64,000 nucleotides of DNA from Nitzschia sp. DOCU1 (Eukaryota > Bacillariophyta > Bacillariophyceae > Bacillariales > Bacillariaceae). This document shows, piece by piece, positions 29,511 to 38,401 of the stretch. A program made the translations under genes and the position numbers. The notes beneath the pieces are model-generated. The model was given only the letters and a program-made list of their open reading frames with translations. It was not told where the DNA came from and searched no databases. The stretch covers positions 1,240,001 through 1,304,000 of the forward strand of contig OX595992.1 of NCBI GenBank assembly GCA_951394045.1. Reading direction: 5' to 3'. Every line of letters begins with the position of its first letter. The first letter of the stretch is position 1.

Positions 29511-31516
29511 TCAATTATCGTCGCTATCCACCAAATCCACACAACCACCGTAGCGAATCGCCTTTCTCTTTTTATTCCAGCAACGTTCATCGTCGCTGCT
29601 GTCGCCGGTGTCGCTACTGTCCCATTTCGGATTGCCACCGGATGCATTCTTCGGGATAGTGGCCGTACTAGTAGCAGCCCCCTTGGCTGCTGGTTTGGTA
29701 GCAGCCCTCTTGGCTGCTGGTTTGGTACAACAAGCATTTTTCGCGGTCGTGGCAACCTCCTTTTGACTACCCCCTACCTCTTCACCCTTTTCCGCCTGAA
29801 GAAGCTGAGTCCGCATATCGTTCAAGCGTTGATTATCAACATCGATTTGTGAACGCAGGTTATTCAAATTCCCTTTGAGATTGCGAAGACGATCGGTCTT
29901 TTCTGACATGGTTGAGAAGATCGAAGTATCCGAAGCCTGCGACAATTTTGGTAGATGGCGTAACTTTTTGACATCTTTTTTCAACCGTCTCACCTGACGC
30001 TCAAGTCCGTCCATTTGCATCGTCCTGTGGGTGAGTGAGATTTCCAAAAGGTGAATATCCCTCTTGAGGGTATTCGTTTCGGAATGTCCAAAATGATTTG
30101 TCGCCAGATCTTGCAGAGTTGCTTGAAATCCGAGCAAATGGTTCTCACGAATTCGTTGCTTCTCCGACGATCGCGACGCAACTGCCTTGGCACTAGTCCC
30201 AGTGGGGGTCTTGAGCGTGGTCGATGCGTGCAAGACCCCAGGCAGAAGAGATTTATGTATACTTGGATAAATTTCCGGATGTTCTTGGAGGAACATAAAA
30301 TAATATAGAATCTCGATCTTGTCAAACTTCCAAGGATCTTGTTCGGCTTCTAGGTCTTTCGCAATACCCTCAGAACATCAGGGAGGTCGCGATTCTCCCC
30401 AGACCTTTTCCACTGCGTCTTGATTTTATTGAAGTCCGTGTGAATCCGTTTGACCACAGACTCGACAACTCCCCATGATTCTAAGGTACCGCAGTCTTTC
30501 TTGAGGGCCGATAACCCATCCGATCCTTCGAAATCGTGATGGATCTGGGCAATATGGTCGTCGGCCAGATCGTCGGAATTGTACAATTGCAAGATAGTTT
30601 CGTACAAACCTTGATTCTTTCTTTTGCCTGCCGTCATCTCGTCTTTTCCTAGGGTTGCCCCGAAACGAGCGTAGAGCGGAAGAACCTGCGTAGCAAACAT
30701 ACAGTTAATGACACGAATTGCACCATTGAGTTTCTGTGCCAGTGATCCAGATATCACCGCCGTGTTCGTAGCCATCCGAGGTCCAGCAACGGCTGCGGCA
30801 ATAGTAGCACCGTCTTCTCGGAATTTTACAATAGCATCGCAGAGTTCCTTTTTGGTGAGGCGGGTCCAACCCTGCATGCCTGCAATAGTACAAAACTTTT
30901 GCAGAGCACGATTCTCGATCTTTTTTGTTTCTATACCACAAATCGAGATAAGACGGGAAGTCTTCCCTCCCCCACAAGGAACCTCAATTCCGCCTTGATG
31001 GACAATTTCGATGCTTGATGCCGCATCTTTATATTGTGATTCAAAGACTTTTTTCTGATGTTCTACTCGCATATTCCGCCTTTCTGCACCTGTAGTTTTC
31101 GGTGGCGGTGGCGCAGTGGTGCTGGCAGTGGCGGTGGCCGCGGGAGGTGCGGATGCGACGGTAGTCGTTGTAGTGAGGACTGTACTAGCGGCTGTTGGAA
31201 GATGGACCAACACCGACTGCGGATTGTTTTGTTGTCGCCTTTCGCATAGCGGACAAAGAACAAATGCGAGGTTGCCTGTCTCCTTGCCACAAGGACCATG
31301 GATGTTCATGCCACAGTCGGGGCACTTGTGCGTGCTGGGTGCAATGCCACCGTTAATCATGCATCGCGGATTTGCGCAACGACCACGACCATCCGACGGT
31401 CCAACATCGGCGACATTAATTAGATGACGAGTAGGATTCATAATGGGATCAAAACGATATGTAGGCGATGATAGTGTTAACATTGACGTGGTGGATTGTT
31501 GTGACGACGGCGTCAT
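29511..31516 (-). pseudogene. Harbinger accessory protein with zinc-finger and SAP-like segment, frameshifted
   Basis: The first frame (31516-30350) encodes a Cys/His cluster (CANPRCM, HKCPDCGMNIHGPCG, LCPLC) like a RING/PHD-type finger and a Thr/Ala/Pro-rich linker. A SAP-like helix pair then follows (MQGWTRLTKKELCDAIVKF), and a helical domain ending NRDLPDVLRV. The second frame (to 29511) continues in the -1 register with DLEAEQDPWKFDKIEILYYF, a coiled coil (about 30050-29800) and a Lys/Ala-rich tail. The frame break lies between 30350 and 30375. Harbinger elements normally carry a Myb-like accessory protein that brings the transposase to the nucleus and DNA; this gene sits in that position, but I see no clear Myb domain. 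Confidence 0.7.
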
Positions 31517-31733
31517 TGCTCATTGCAATTCATTTTTTCGGTCTCATTCATTGACGAACCTCCCTCCACTCTTGCAATCAAACAAGTCATCGTCGAATCA
31601 AACAGGTCAACTTGCTGGGGAATCGTCGGGAATCATGATGTCGTCGGGGGATTCCCCAATCGGTCGAAACCGGATGGTTGGCAAGACGCTCGGGAATCAG
31701 GGGAATCATGACGATCATGACGATCATTCGCCA

Positions 31734-31753
31734 CCGTCCGCTAGTTTAGCGTC
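31734..31753 (-). repeat. Right terminal inverted repeat
   Basis: Reads GACGCTAAACTAGCGGACGG on the minus strand and is followed by the TSD copy TCA at 31754-31756. Confidence 0.92.
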
Positions 31754-31764
31754 TCACGTCGACC

Positions 31765-32268
31765 ATGACCTACAATCCACGCCCACAGAATCAGAATGGA
31801 AAACCAAAACTTCTCTCCAAGTCATTCATCGTACCGGAACTATTCACCCCTTCTCAGAGGATCGATTGGCTACAGGACGCCATGTTGATCAAACGAGGGA
31901 AGCTGACAAAACTCTCGTCGTCCTGCGCGGCTAATCTCTTGCTGCAACGGTCACCTCTCTGCCGCTTCTTGTGCGACGAACCCAATAAGAGCCAATCCTC
32001 GGAAAGTTCTCCAAGTGGCGACTTCCTTTACCTTCATGTTGGCCCAAGTGGTGACTTTTGGACAGGTCCTTCCCTTTTCGCAGCCAAGCATTTGCAACCT
32101 AACTACGTGAAAAGTATTAAACTTGATGAGACGACAATCGACGCGGATGTTTTATTGGAGCTACTTGAGGAAAAGGGAGAAAAGTGGACTCAGTACATCT
32201 ACGATGAAGGAGTCTTTCCACAAGATCTTTTGGACAAGCTGGCGGCAATCCCGAAAGATCCATCATGA
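31765..32268 (+). CDS. Hypothetical protein beside the transposon
   Basis: 167 residues starting 11 bp after the transposon end. It has no signal peptide or recognised domain. The C-terminal half (YVKSIKLDETTIDADVLLELL, then EEKGEKWTQYIYDEGVFP) looks like a real folded helix-strand region. If the transposon and one TSD are removed, the frame extends upstream into the left flank to an ATG near 27634, giving roughly 29 extra residues. The element may therefore have landed in the 5' part of this gene, and the present start may be artificial. Confidence 0.45.
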   Translation: MTYNPRPQNQNGKPKLLSKSFIVPELFTPSQRIDWLQDAMLIKRGKLTKLSSSCAANLLLQRSPLCRFLCDEPNKSQSSESSPSGDFLYLHVGPSGDFWTGPSLFAAKHLQPNYVKSIKLDETTIDADVLLELLEEKGEKWTQYIYDEGVFPQDLLDKLAAIPKDPS

Positions 32269-33725
32269 TGATACTGCATGGTATCTTTGAGAACGCAGGG
32301 AGTCTGCGCCTGCTTGGCAAAAACGGAGAACTACAGCTTTTGAACAGGACTGCTTGTGATAGAAAGTGCGTTCTTTCTGCCACAGCAAGTATCGTCTTAT
32401 TGGGTACTTCATCTACTCGGCATGTGTCACAATGGCAAAATTGGTACAAGATACCTCCGTGGAGAATGGATGGTATTAACTCGTCGGGACGCTCTATCCT
32501 ACCCTCAAGTTGCAAAACTATCTACATGAATCTGACCATTCTACTGGTAGCTAGATTGGCCTCGCTGTTCGAATAAACTATGAAGTTTGATTCGAGCGTC
32601 CTACCTATGGCTGCTGGCAATGCTTCAGGTCAGGAACCAGATTAGATACCTCGAGATTTTCCTCCTAACGCTTGATGCATCTCCTAGATCGTTATAAACA
32701 TTATAGTGTGTATACCAGCTAGTGGAATTCTTGAAGGAAAAGTCAGTGTAAGAGGGTTGAAAGCGTCGCTTTCACTCACCTCATCCAATCGCCCCAACGA
32801 TATGGTTCGTCCCCAATGAGAGGCATCTGTCCTAGTGAGTCGGTTGACTCACTCGAATGACAGGTTCTCGGCTAGGAGTACCGTGATTGATTCATTCCCA
32901 TTCTTGGAAAGCTTAGAAATAGAGGGTCCATCAGCTTCGATATCTTCCCTGCAACTCTTGCAAAAATAGTTCTGCTTTACCGGTGGATAATCAATCACAG
33001 AGCTTCTTCCAAGAGCATCGGCATTCGTTCGCTATCATGAGTTTGTCATGCGGTAACAAGACGCGGAGGTGGCAGTAGGACAAATTTGTTGAGTCCCACC
33101 GACCCAAAACTTTACAACAGCCACCCAATTGTCTATAACAACTTGACTCAAAATCATCAATTACAGAGCGCGCTTCCAAGAGCACCGGCATTCGTTCGCT
33201 ATCATGAGTTTGTCATGCGGTAATAAGACGCGGAGGTGGCAGTAGGACAAATTCGTTTGAGTCCCACAGACGCAAAACGTCGACCAGCCACCAGATTGTC
33301 TATAACAACTTGACTCCCACCGACTGCTTGATAGTGGAGTGTCATGAATACACACTTGTAGGTAGTGGTACTGGCTGGTCGTAGAACATACTGCGATGAG
33401 TGGCCGTTTCATTTGGCAAAAGCGGCACCACGATACAACTGGTGGCGAAAACCAGTCGAATCCCATGGATTCAAATCGCACTGATGATTCCACCTTAACA
33501 TATGGCCCAGCGATGCGAATTCTGCATACCACGATCAGTGCACTCCAGATTGGTCCAAACTAGGTGTTTACCGTATCGTCCAGCAGGGAACCCGAAGCCA
33601 GCGATGTGGGAAGGTCTGAAAACAAGCGAGCTACCGAGCTCATAATTTCAACAATCTCACTTTCACAAACAAACTCGCAGTTGCCTCTTCTCAACTTTCT
33701 GTCCTCCAAACGCCCTCTGATCAAG
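32269..33725. other. Intergenic region with a 167-bp tandem duplication
   Basis: 1.46 kb without a convincing gene. It contains the tandem repeat at about 32987-33320 and leads into the secreted repeat gene. The sequence GACTCCCACCGAC at its 3' end recurs at 36780. Confidence 0.45.
32987..33320 (+). repeat. 167-bp tandem duplication
   Basis: Two head-to-tail copies with a period of 167 bp. The best-conserved stretch is the one around GCATTCGTTCGCTATCATGA (33021 and 33188), and both copies end in TTGTCTATAACAACTTGACTC. They differ by about one base in ten and by small indels. No coding frame is conserved. Confidence 0.85.
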
Positions 33726-35033
33726 ATGCGTTTCGCTAACTTTGTCCCCGCCCTTGCGGCCAGCCTACTCTTGGCGCCTCCTCAAGGGGCCGTGGCGTCG
33801 GAAGCCTCCATCCCAGCCCCAGCTGAGGTGGAAGAGCTCGCCGATGACATCCCAATGCATTACTTCCCTACTCTCTGGGCATTCGAGACCAAGGGCGAGT
33901 ACGCCGAGACGCCCCTTCTTATCGAACAAATCCAAGAAGCCTACATCCTGGCAGCGAACGAGGTCCATGACATCACGCAGATGCGATTCGCTTCTGCCAT
34001 CGTCGAGAGCATCATGGACGAGATCATGGATGATTCCGATACAATGACGTTCGGAGACGACGCAGATGCTGAAGAAGTCGGCGCTCTCCGCGGCATTGCC
34101 AAGGGCATCCTCGGCCAAGGTGATGCTGAAGATGCCTTGGGCAGAAAGGGCAGACTCGACATGCGGCGAGTTCGCACCCGTGTTCGAGTCAGATCGGAAG
34201 TCGAGTGCTATCTTTGTGGGCGTCGTCGTGCTGAAGACTCGTCCATCTCGTCGCCTTTCCCCTCGGAAGATTTCTACTTGACCGCAGAAGGCCGCGCCAT
34301 CACCCAGCGCTGGGAGAAGAGCTTCTGCGGCAAGCTCAAGCGCATCAAAGGTTTCCTGCATCCTGGACGCTGCTTCATCTTCCTTGATCTTGACCACGAT
34401 GATAACGCGAACAACCCAAGCCTTCTCTTGGCGCCTCAAGAGGCCGTGGCGTCCGAAGCCTCCATCCCCGCCTCGGCTGTAGAGGTGGAAGACCTCACCG
34501 AGGACCTGCCAATTCATGACTTCCCTACTCTCTGGACATTCGAGACCAAGGGCGAGTACCCCAAGACGCCCCTTATTCTCGAACAAATCCAAGAAGCCTT
34601 CATCTTGGCAGCCAACGAGGTCCACGACATCACCCAGGTCCGATTCGATTCTGCTTTCATCAAGAGCGTAATGGACGAGATCATGGATGATTCCGATACA
34701 ATGATACTCGGAGACGATGGTGATGCTGAAGATGCCCTGGGCAGAGAGGGCAGACTCGACATGCGGCGAGTTCGCACCCGTGTTCGAGTCAGATCGGAAG
34801 TCGAGTGCTATCTTTGTGGGCGTCGTCGTGCTGAAGACTCGTCCATCTCGTCGCCATTCCCCTCGAAAGATTTCTACTTTACCGAAGAAGGCCAGGATAC
34901 GATGAAGCGCTGGGAGAAGAACTTCTGCGGCAAGCTCAAACGAATCAAAGGTATCCCGCATCCTGGGCGCTGCTTCATCTTCCTTGACGTTGACCACGAC
35001 GATCATCTGAACAACTCTCTTCTCGAGGAATAA
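33726..35033 (+). CDS. Secreted protein with internal tandem duplication
   Basis: 435 residues from the ATG at 33726, which opens a signal peptide (MRFANFVPALAASLLLAPPQ). The mature protein is two copies of a domain of about 200-220 residues. Each copy runs through FPTLW.FETKGEY, EQIQEA.ILAANEVHDITQ and MDEIMDDSDTM. It continues with an Arg-rich stretch (MRRVRTRVRVRSE), a CYLCGRRRAEDSS motif, and RWEK.FCGKLKRIKG ahead of HPGRCFIFLD. The duplicated unit includes the end of the signal peptide, so copy 2 begins with a buried LLLAPQEAVASEASIPA. Copy 1 has an extra 19 residues (EEVGALRGIAKGILGQ region). Four cysteines per copy suggest disulphides. The family is unknown to me; a paralogue lies on the other strand at 35935. 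Confidence 0.8.
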   Translation: MRFANFVPALAASLLLAPPQGAVASEASIPAPAEVEELADDIPMHYFPTLWAFETKGEYAETPLLIEQIQEAYILAANEVHDITQMRFASAIVESIMDEIMDDSDTMTFGDDADAEEVGALRGIAKGILGQGDAEDALGRKGRLDMRRVRTRVRVRSEVECYLCGRRRAEDSSISSPFPSEDFYLTAEGRAITQRWEKSFCGKLKRIKGFLHPGRCFIFLDLDHDDNANNPSLLLAPQEAVASEASIPASAVEVEDLTEDLPIHDFPTLWTFETKGEYPKTPLILEQIQEAFILAANEVHDITQVRFDSAFIKSVMDEIMDDSDTMILGDDGDAEDALGREGRLDMRRVRTRVRVRSEVECYLCGRRRAEDSSISSPFPSKDFYFTEEGQDTMKRWEKNFCGKLKRIKGIPHPGRCFIFLDVDHDDHLNNSLLEE

Positions 35034-35934
35034 GCCCCTTGGGTCCTCTTCTTGGACCATCTTAGTCCTTCATCGTGACGCCGATGACTGGCTCGCTGCC
35101 TATTTCCTTGGCGGTGAGTAGCATGCGTTGCGTCTGTCAAACGTTGATGTTGACATGTGCACCCAAACAATAGCCGGGATTTTTAGTAATAACCGTAGAA
35201 GAACCATTTCTTCATTTTCAATCCGATCTTCCTACAAACAAGTCATCTTTCTCGGAGCCCCCCACCCATCGTCCAGCCTTATACGATTGCTGGTGCAAGC
35301 AGCTGCGGACGAATACTTGTAATTCGTTGGAACCCGGGCCCCTTCATTTCTCGATATCTTCGACGATGGTGGTCTTGGGCTAGCAACGTCGTGCCAGGGG
35401 ATTATTCATCCTTGGCAAGGCCATATACTCCACACCCAAAGGCGTTACAAATGCGTCGACTTACTAACCGATATCGGTATGCTTTTCTTGGTTGATGGCC
35501 ATCAGGGTCATGTTACAAATAAGAGATGGCTACTGTGAGACATGGCGGCTCTGCTGGATTTTCATTTGCGGCCCCCATTCCCCATCGTACTGTATGGTTG
35601 CGAGGCCGAGCTCTGATGTGTGTCGGTTAGAAGTTTCTGAAACTCACCGACTGACTCGACTGAACTGAATCACCTCGAGACGACAGGCGCGCTAGAGGGC
35701 CTGCACTGGCCCTTCCTCTTGCGGCTATGAAGGTCAAATCTTGACTACGGAATAGCTACTTGCAGAAGTATCTACCACCAGACCAACGGCTCCATCAAGG
35801 ATCTCACGAGACATTTTTCGGCACAATAATAAAGATTAGTTTAGTATGTCTACTAGAAAGTAATTGTTAAGTTGTCAGCCCCAAACAACTTCCCCTCTGC
35901 CACTGGCAGTGATTTTCGGGCAAAGGCGTCGTGC
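35034..35934. other. Intergenic region between convergent paralogues
   Basis: 901 bp with the 3' ends of two convergent genes. I see no other gene, repeat or RNA feature. Confidence 0.35.
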
Positions 35935-36534
35935 CTACACCTTGGTGTCCAGTTCGACTTGGTCAATATTAGTCGAAGGGGAAATATCGACAAAAATCTG
36001 GCAGTTATGAGCCCCCTTGAAAGCTTCGTAACGGGCCAACATCGTGCAAAGAGATTCCTCCCACAAGGCATGACGATGCTCCAAGTTGTCGTCGTTCTGG
36101 TCTTCCAAACGATCACCATCCTTGTCACGAGAAGGAAACATATAGCTTTTCTCAACAATGTAGGTTCCCTGGACGGTAAGATGAACAGCAAAGGAGTCCG
36201 AAATAGCCTCATTCGTGCTACCGCGGAAGGCGTTGTCGGAAGGGGCCAGGATCGAGCTCGCCTGGTTCATGACAAGCTTATCCGAGGGATGCGCTACGTT
36301 GCAGGCTCGGATGAGAGCTTCTTCCACAATAAGCCGCTCGCGAGCATGGACACTAATAAGATCCAGTGGCTTGGATGTCTGAAAGATGACTTGAGTGGCG
36401 TAGTGATGCGGGGTTCCAACCAACAAGTTTTCTCCTCGATCTGGAAGCCAGGTTTCCGCAGTAACATAACCCGCGAGGACCGACGACGCCAACAAGGCAA
36501 GAAGCGATTGCTTCAGAGACAAGATCATCATCAT
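35935..36534 (-). CDS. Secreted protein, single-domain paralogue of the duplicated gene
   Basis: 199 residues from the ATG at 36534; the frame is open further upstream, but this start directly precedes a signal peptide (LSLKQSLLALLASSVLAG). The mature protein has the same layout as one unit of the neighbouring gene: a helix EEALIRACNVAHP (compare QEAYILAANEVHD), a Ser/Asp-rich middle and a closing LWEESLCTMLARYEAFKG then CQIFVDI (compare RWEKSFCGKLKRIKG then CFIFLD). Overall similarity is low and was judged by eye. Secretion is inferred; the function is unknown. Confidence 0.7.
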   Translation of the reverse strand: MMMILSLKQSLLALLASSVLAGYVTAETWLPDRGENLLVGTPHHYATQVIFQTSKPLDLISVHARERLIVEEALIRACNVAHPSDKLVMNQASSILAPSDNAFRGSTNEAISDSFAVHLTVQGTYIVEKSYMFPSRDKDGDRLEDQNDDNLEHRHALWEESLCTMLARYEAFKGAHNCQIFVDISPSTNIDQVELDTKV

Positions 36535-36923
36535 AATAGAAGAAGAAAGTTCGAGTCTGGAAAAAATGAGCGCAAGATGACTTGACGATCGTCCAAGACG
36601 AGCTACTCGTATTGTAGTCGTAGTTTGTGTGAATGACTCATTGTTTGGCAAGCCAAAGGATCCAGTGAACGCTTTCCCGATACTGTAAGCCACGAGCTTC
36701 CCATCGGTTTGCTCCACGACTATAGAAGGGCGGCATGACTCGATTTCTGGTCATAGTTTTGGATTGACTCCCAGCAATTTTTTTGACTCCCACCGACGGT
36801 CTTGCCGTCTACACGTCAACCAGTGGGTGCATCTCATAGTTTCTTTCTTGCGCCGCGGAGATCTTGCGCCTGAAGTCACATAGTAGGATACATTGCAGTT
36901 AGTAGAGGACACCCACCAGCATC
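36535..36923. other. Intergenic region
   Basis: 389 bp between two minus-strand genes. It contains a second GACTCCCACCGAC block near 36780 and nothing else I can identify. Confidence 0.3.
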
Positions 36924-38018
36924 TTAGTATTGTTTCAAGTTGACCATCATTTGTTCGACACGAGACTTGAGCTGTTCCAAGGTAATGTGGATGTTTTGAT
37001 TTCTCCGCCAATGACGTTCGTCCATATGGTCCAGCATATCTTGTTGTGGATTGGGTCCTCCGTCGTAATACCAGTCATGATGAATACCACATTGTTGTGC
37101 CAAGTTTTGATACATTTCCGTAAAGAAATGGGTGGGAAACAGTTCTAGCAGCTGCGCATCCGGACGCATAAAAATCAGGTTGGTGGCTCCGGCTCCATGG
37201 GCCATGACCATGATATCTTGTTGAGCAAACCAACTAGCTTGGTCTGCTAGTGTAACATCTTCTGTAAGAACACGATAAGATACTGTGGTGTTGGGGAAAT
37301 GCTGCTGTAATTCTTGTGCCAGTTGATCCGAATCGATAATGAGCCTTCGTGAGGGCCGTTCGACGATTCCAATGTGAAGAATGCTTTGACTGTCTGTAGT
37401 AGTACTAGGTGGTTGAATTTTCAGCGCCTTCCAAAGTCGTTCCCTCAGAGTAGAACAAGAATGAGTATTCCCAAACCACGCGTCTGGTCCCGATTTGGTG
37501 TAAAATACGGGTCGTTCCGATGGACTTTGCTCCAACAACACCACTGGAATTTGGAGCGAATGAAAGAATTGTCGATTCCATTCGGGAAAGGCTGTATTTA
37601 TCAAAAAGTTTTGATACATGTCTCGATCCAATCCAATGGCCACCTGCTGACCAGTCGTTTTTGTCTGATTACGGCTTTCCAACCACACCCAGCATCCTGC
37701 CACCCATTCGACTGCGAACGGCATATGAATCGATGAACGATACATGTGTCCGGTTCCTTCTCGATTCAAATAGCACCAGTGGGTTGTATTCTCCAAGGAA
37801 ACTGTTGGAAACTGCAATTGAACTTTTTTCAACCGTACTACTTGTCGTTGTTGTCGGACCCCCCACACGAGCCAGCAGGTCGCAAGCAGCAATGGCAGTA
37901 ACGCGCGGAACCAGCGTTGGTTCGAAAGGATGGAATATTGCACTTTGGCCTGCTGGCACAGCGACGACATATTTTCCTTGTCATAATAGTGGTGAGCGTA
38001 GTGGCTGGGAGACTTCAT
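36924..38018 (-). CDS. Glycosyltransferase family 61 (DUF563-like)
   Basis: With the ATG at 38018 the protein has 364 residues; the frame is open further upstream, so a longer form is possible. A membrane anchor (RALLPLLLATCWLVWGV) lies near residues 38-54, a type II Golgi layout. The C-terminal part carries the GT61 signature: DIMVMAHGAGATNLIFMRPD followed by LLELFP, corresponding to the conserved HGAxLTN...P..EIFP block. An upstream RLIIDSDQLAQEL and a GIVERPSRR strand also fit. GT61 enzymes transfer pentoses or GlcNAc to glycans in the Golgi; the acceptor here is unknown. It is divergent from the UBX gene. Confidence 0.82.
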   Translation of the reverse strand: MKSPSHYAHHYYDKENMSSLCQQAKVQYSILSNQRWFRALLPLLLATCWLVWGVRQQRQVVRLKKVQLQFPTVSLENTTHWCYLNREGTGHMYRSSIHMPFAVEWVAGCWVWLESRNQTKTTGQQVAIGLDRDMYQNFLINTAFPEWNRQFFHSLQIPVVLLEQSPSERPVFYTKSGPDAWFGNTHSCSTLRERLWKALKIQPPSTTTDSQSILHIGIVERPSRRLIIDSDQLAQELQQHFPNTTVSYRVLTEDVTLADQASWFAQQDIMVMAHGAGATNLIFMRPDAQLLELFPTHFFTEMYQNLAQQCGIHHDWYYDGGPNPQQDMLDHMDERHWRRNQNIHITLEQLKSRVEQMMVNLKQY

Positions 38019-38401
38019 ATGGATGTGTGTGTTACAAGACAGAGTCCTTACAGCTAATGCAACAGAGGTGCTGGTCCACGCAAGAGGTTTTGTTGTGAAG
38101 ATCTTGTGTGTCATTTTTGGCGGGAGTTTTCTTCTTCGCTCGTCTCCCATTTTCTCGCTATGGCTAAGTATACGTATGTATGGTACAGTTAGTAGTACTG
38201 TGAACACAGGTGCGCCAGCCTGAACCCAAAAAAGGAATGCAATGCGACTGGCAGGCGCGGAATCGAGCCAGCCGCGCATTTTTTGCTACGTGGAGAGATC
38301 GTCTTCAACCACATAAAATGGCGCACTCTCAAAGCATTCATTTTTTGTTTGTCATTGCAAGCCCAAGGTCTCTTTGGACTACCTACATCGATAGCAGCAG
38401 C
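38019..38401. promoter_or_regulatory. Divergent promoter region between GT61 and UBX genes
   Basis: 383 bp between two divergent starts (less if longer N-termini are used). No repeat or RNA gene seen. Confidence 0.35.

Larger units (their letters stand above)
27717..31753. mobile_element. PIF/Harbinger DNA transposon, complete but decayed
   Basis: A 4037-bp element. Its ends are 20-bp terminal inverted repeats, GGCGCTAAACTAGCGGACGG at the left and the complement of GACGCTAAACTAGCGGACGG at the right (19 of 20 match). They are flanked by a 3-bp target-site duplication TCA (27714-27716 and 31754-31756). Subterminal GATTCCCCTGATTCCC arrays occur in inverted orientation at both ends. Inside are a DDE transposase on the plus strand and a zinc-finger accessory gene on the minus strand, each broken by a frameshift. 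Size, TIR/TSD type and the two convergent genes fit PIF/Harbinger. Confidence 0.92.

Noticed and set aside
30708..31427. Plus-strand frames opposite the Harbinger accessory gene
   Set aside because: They are antisense, GC-rich shadows of the zinc-finger gene, with no domain or homology seen.
33765..35060. 431-residue open frame on the minus strand
   Set aside because: It is antisense to the duplicated secreted-protein gene and owes its length to that gene's repeated codon pattern. The plus frame has the signal peptide and conserved Cys motifs.
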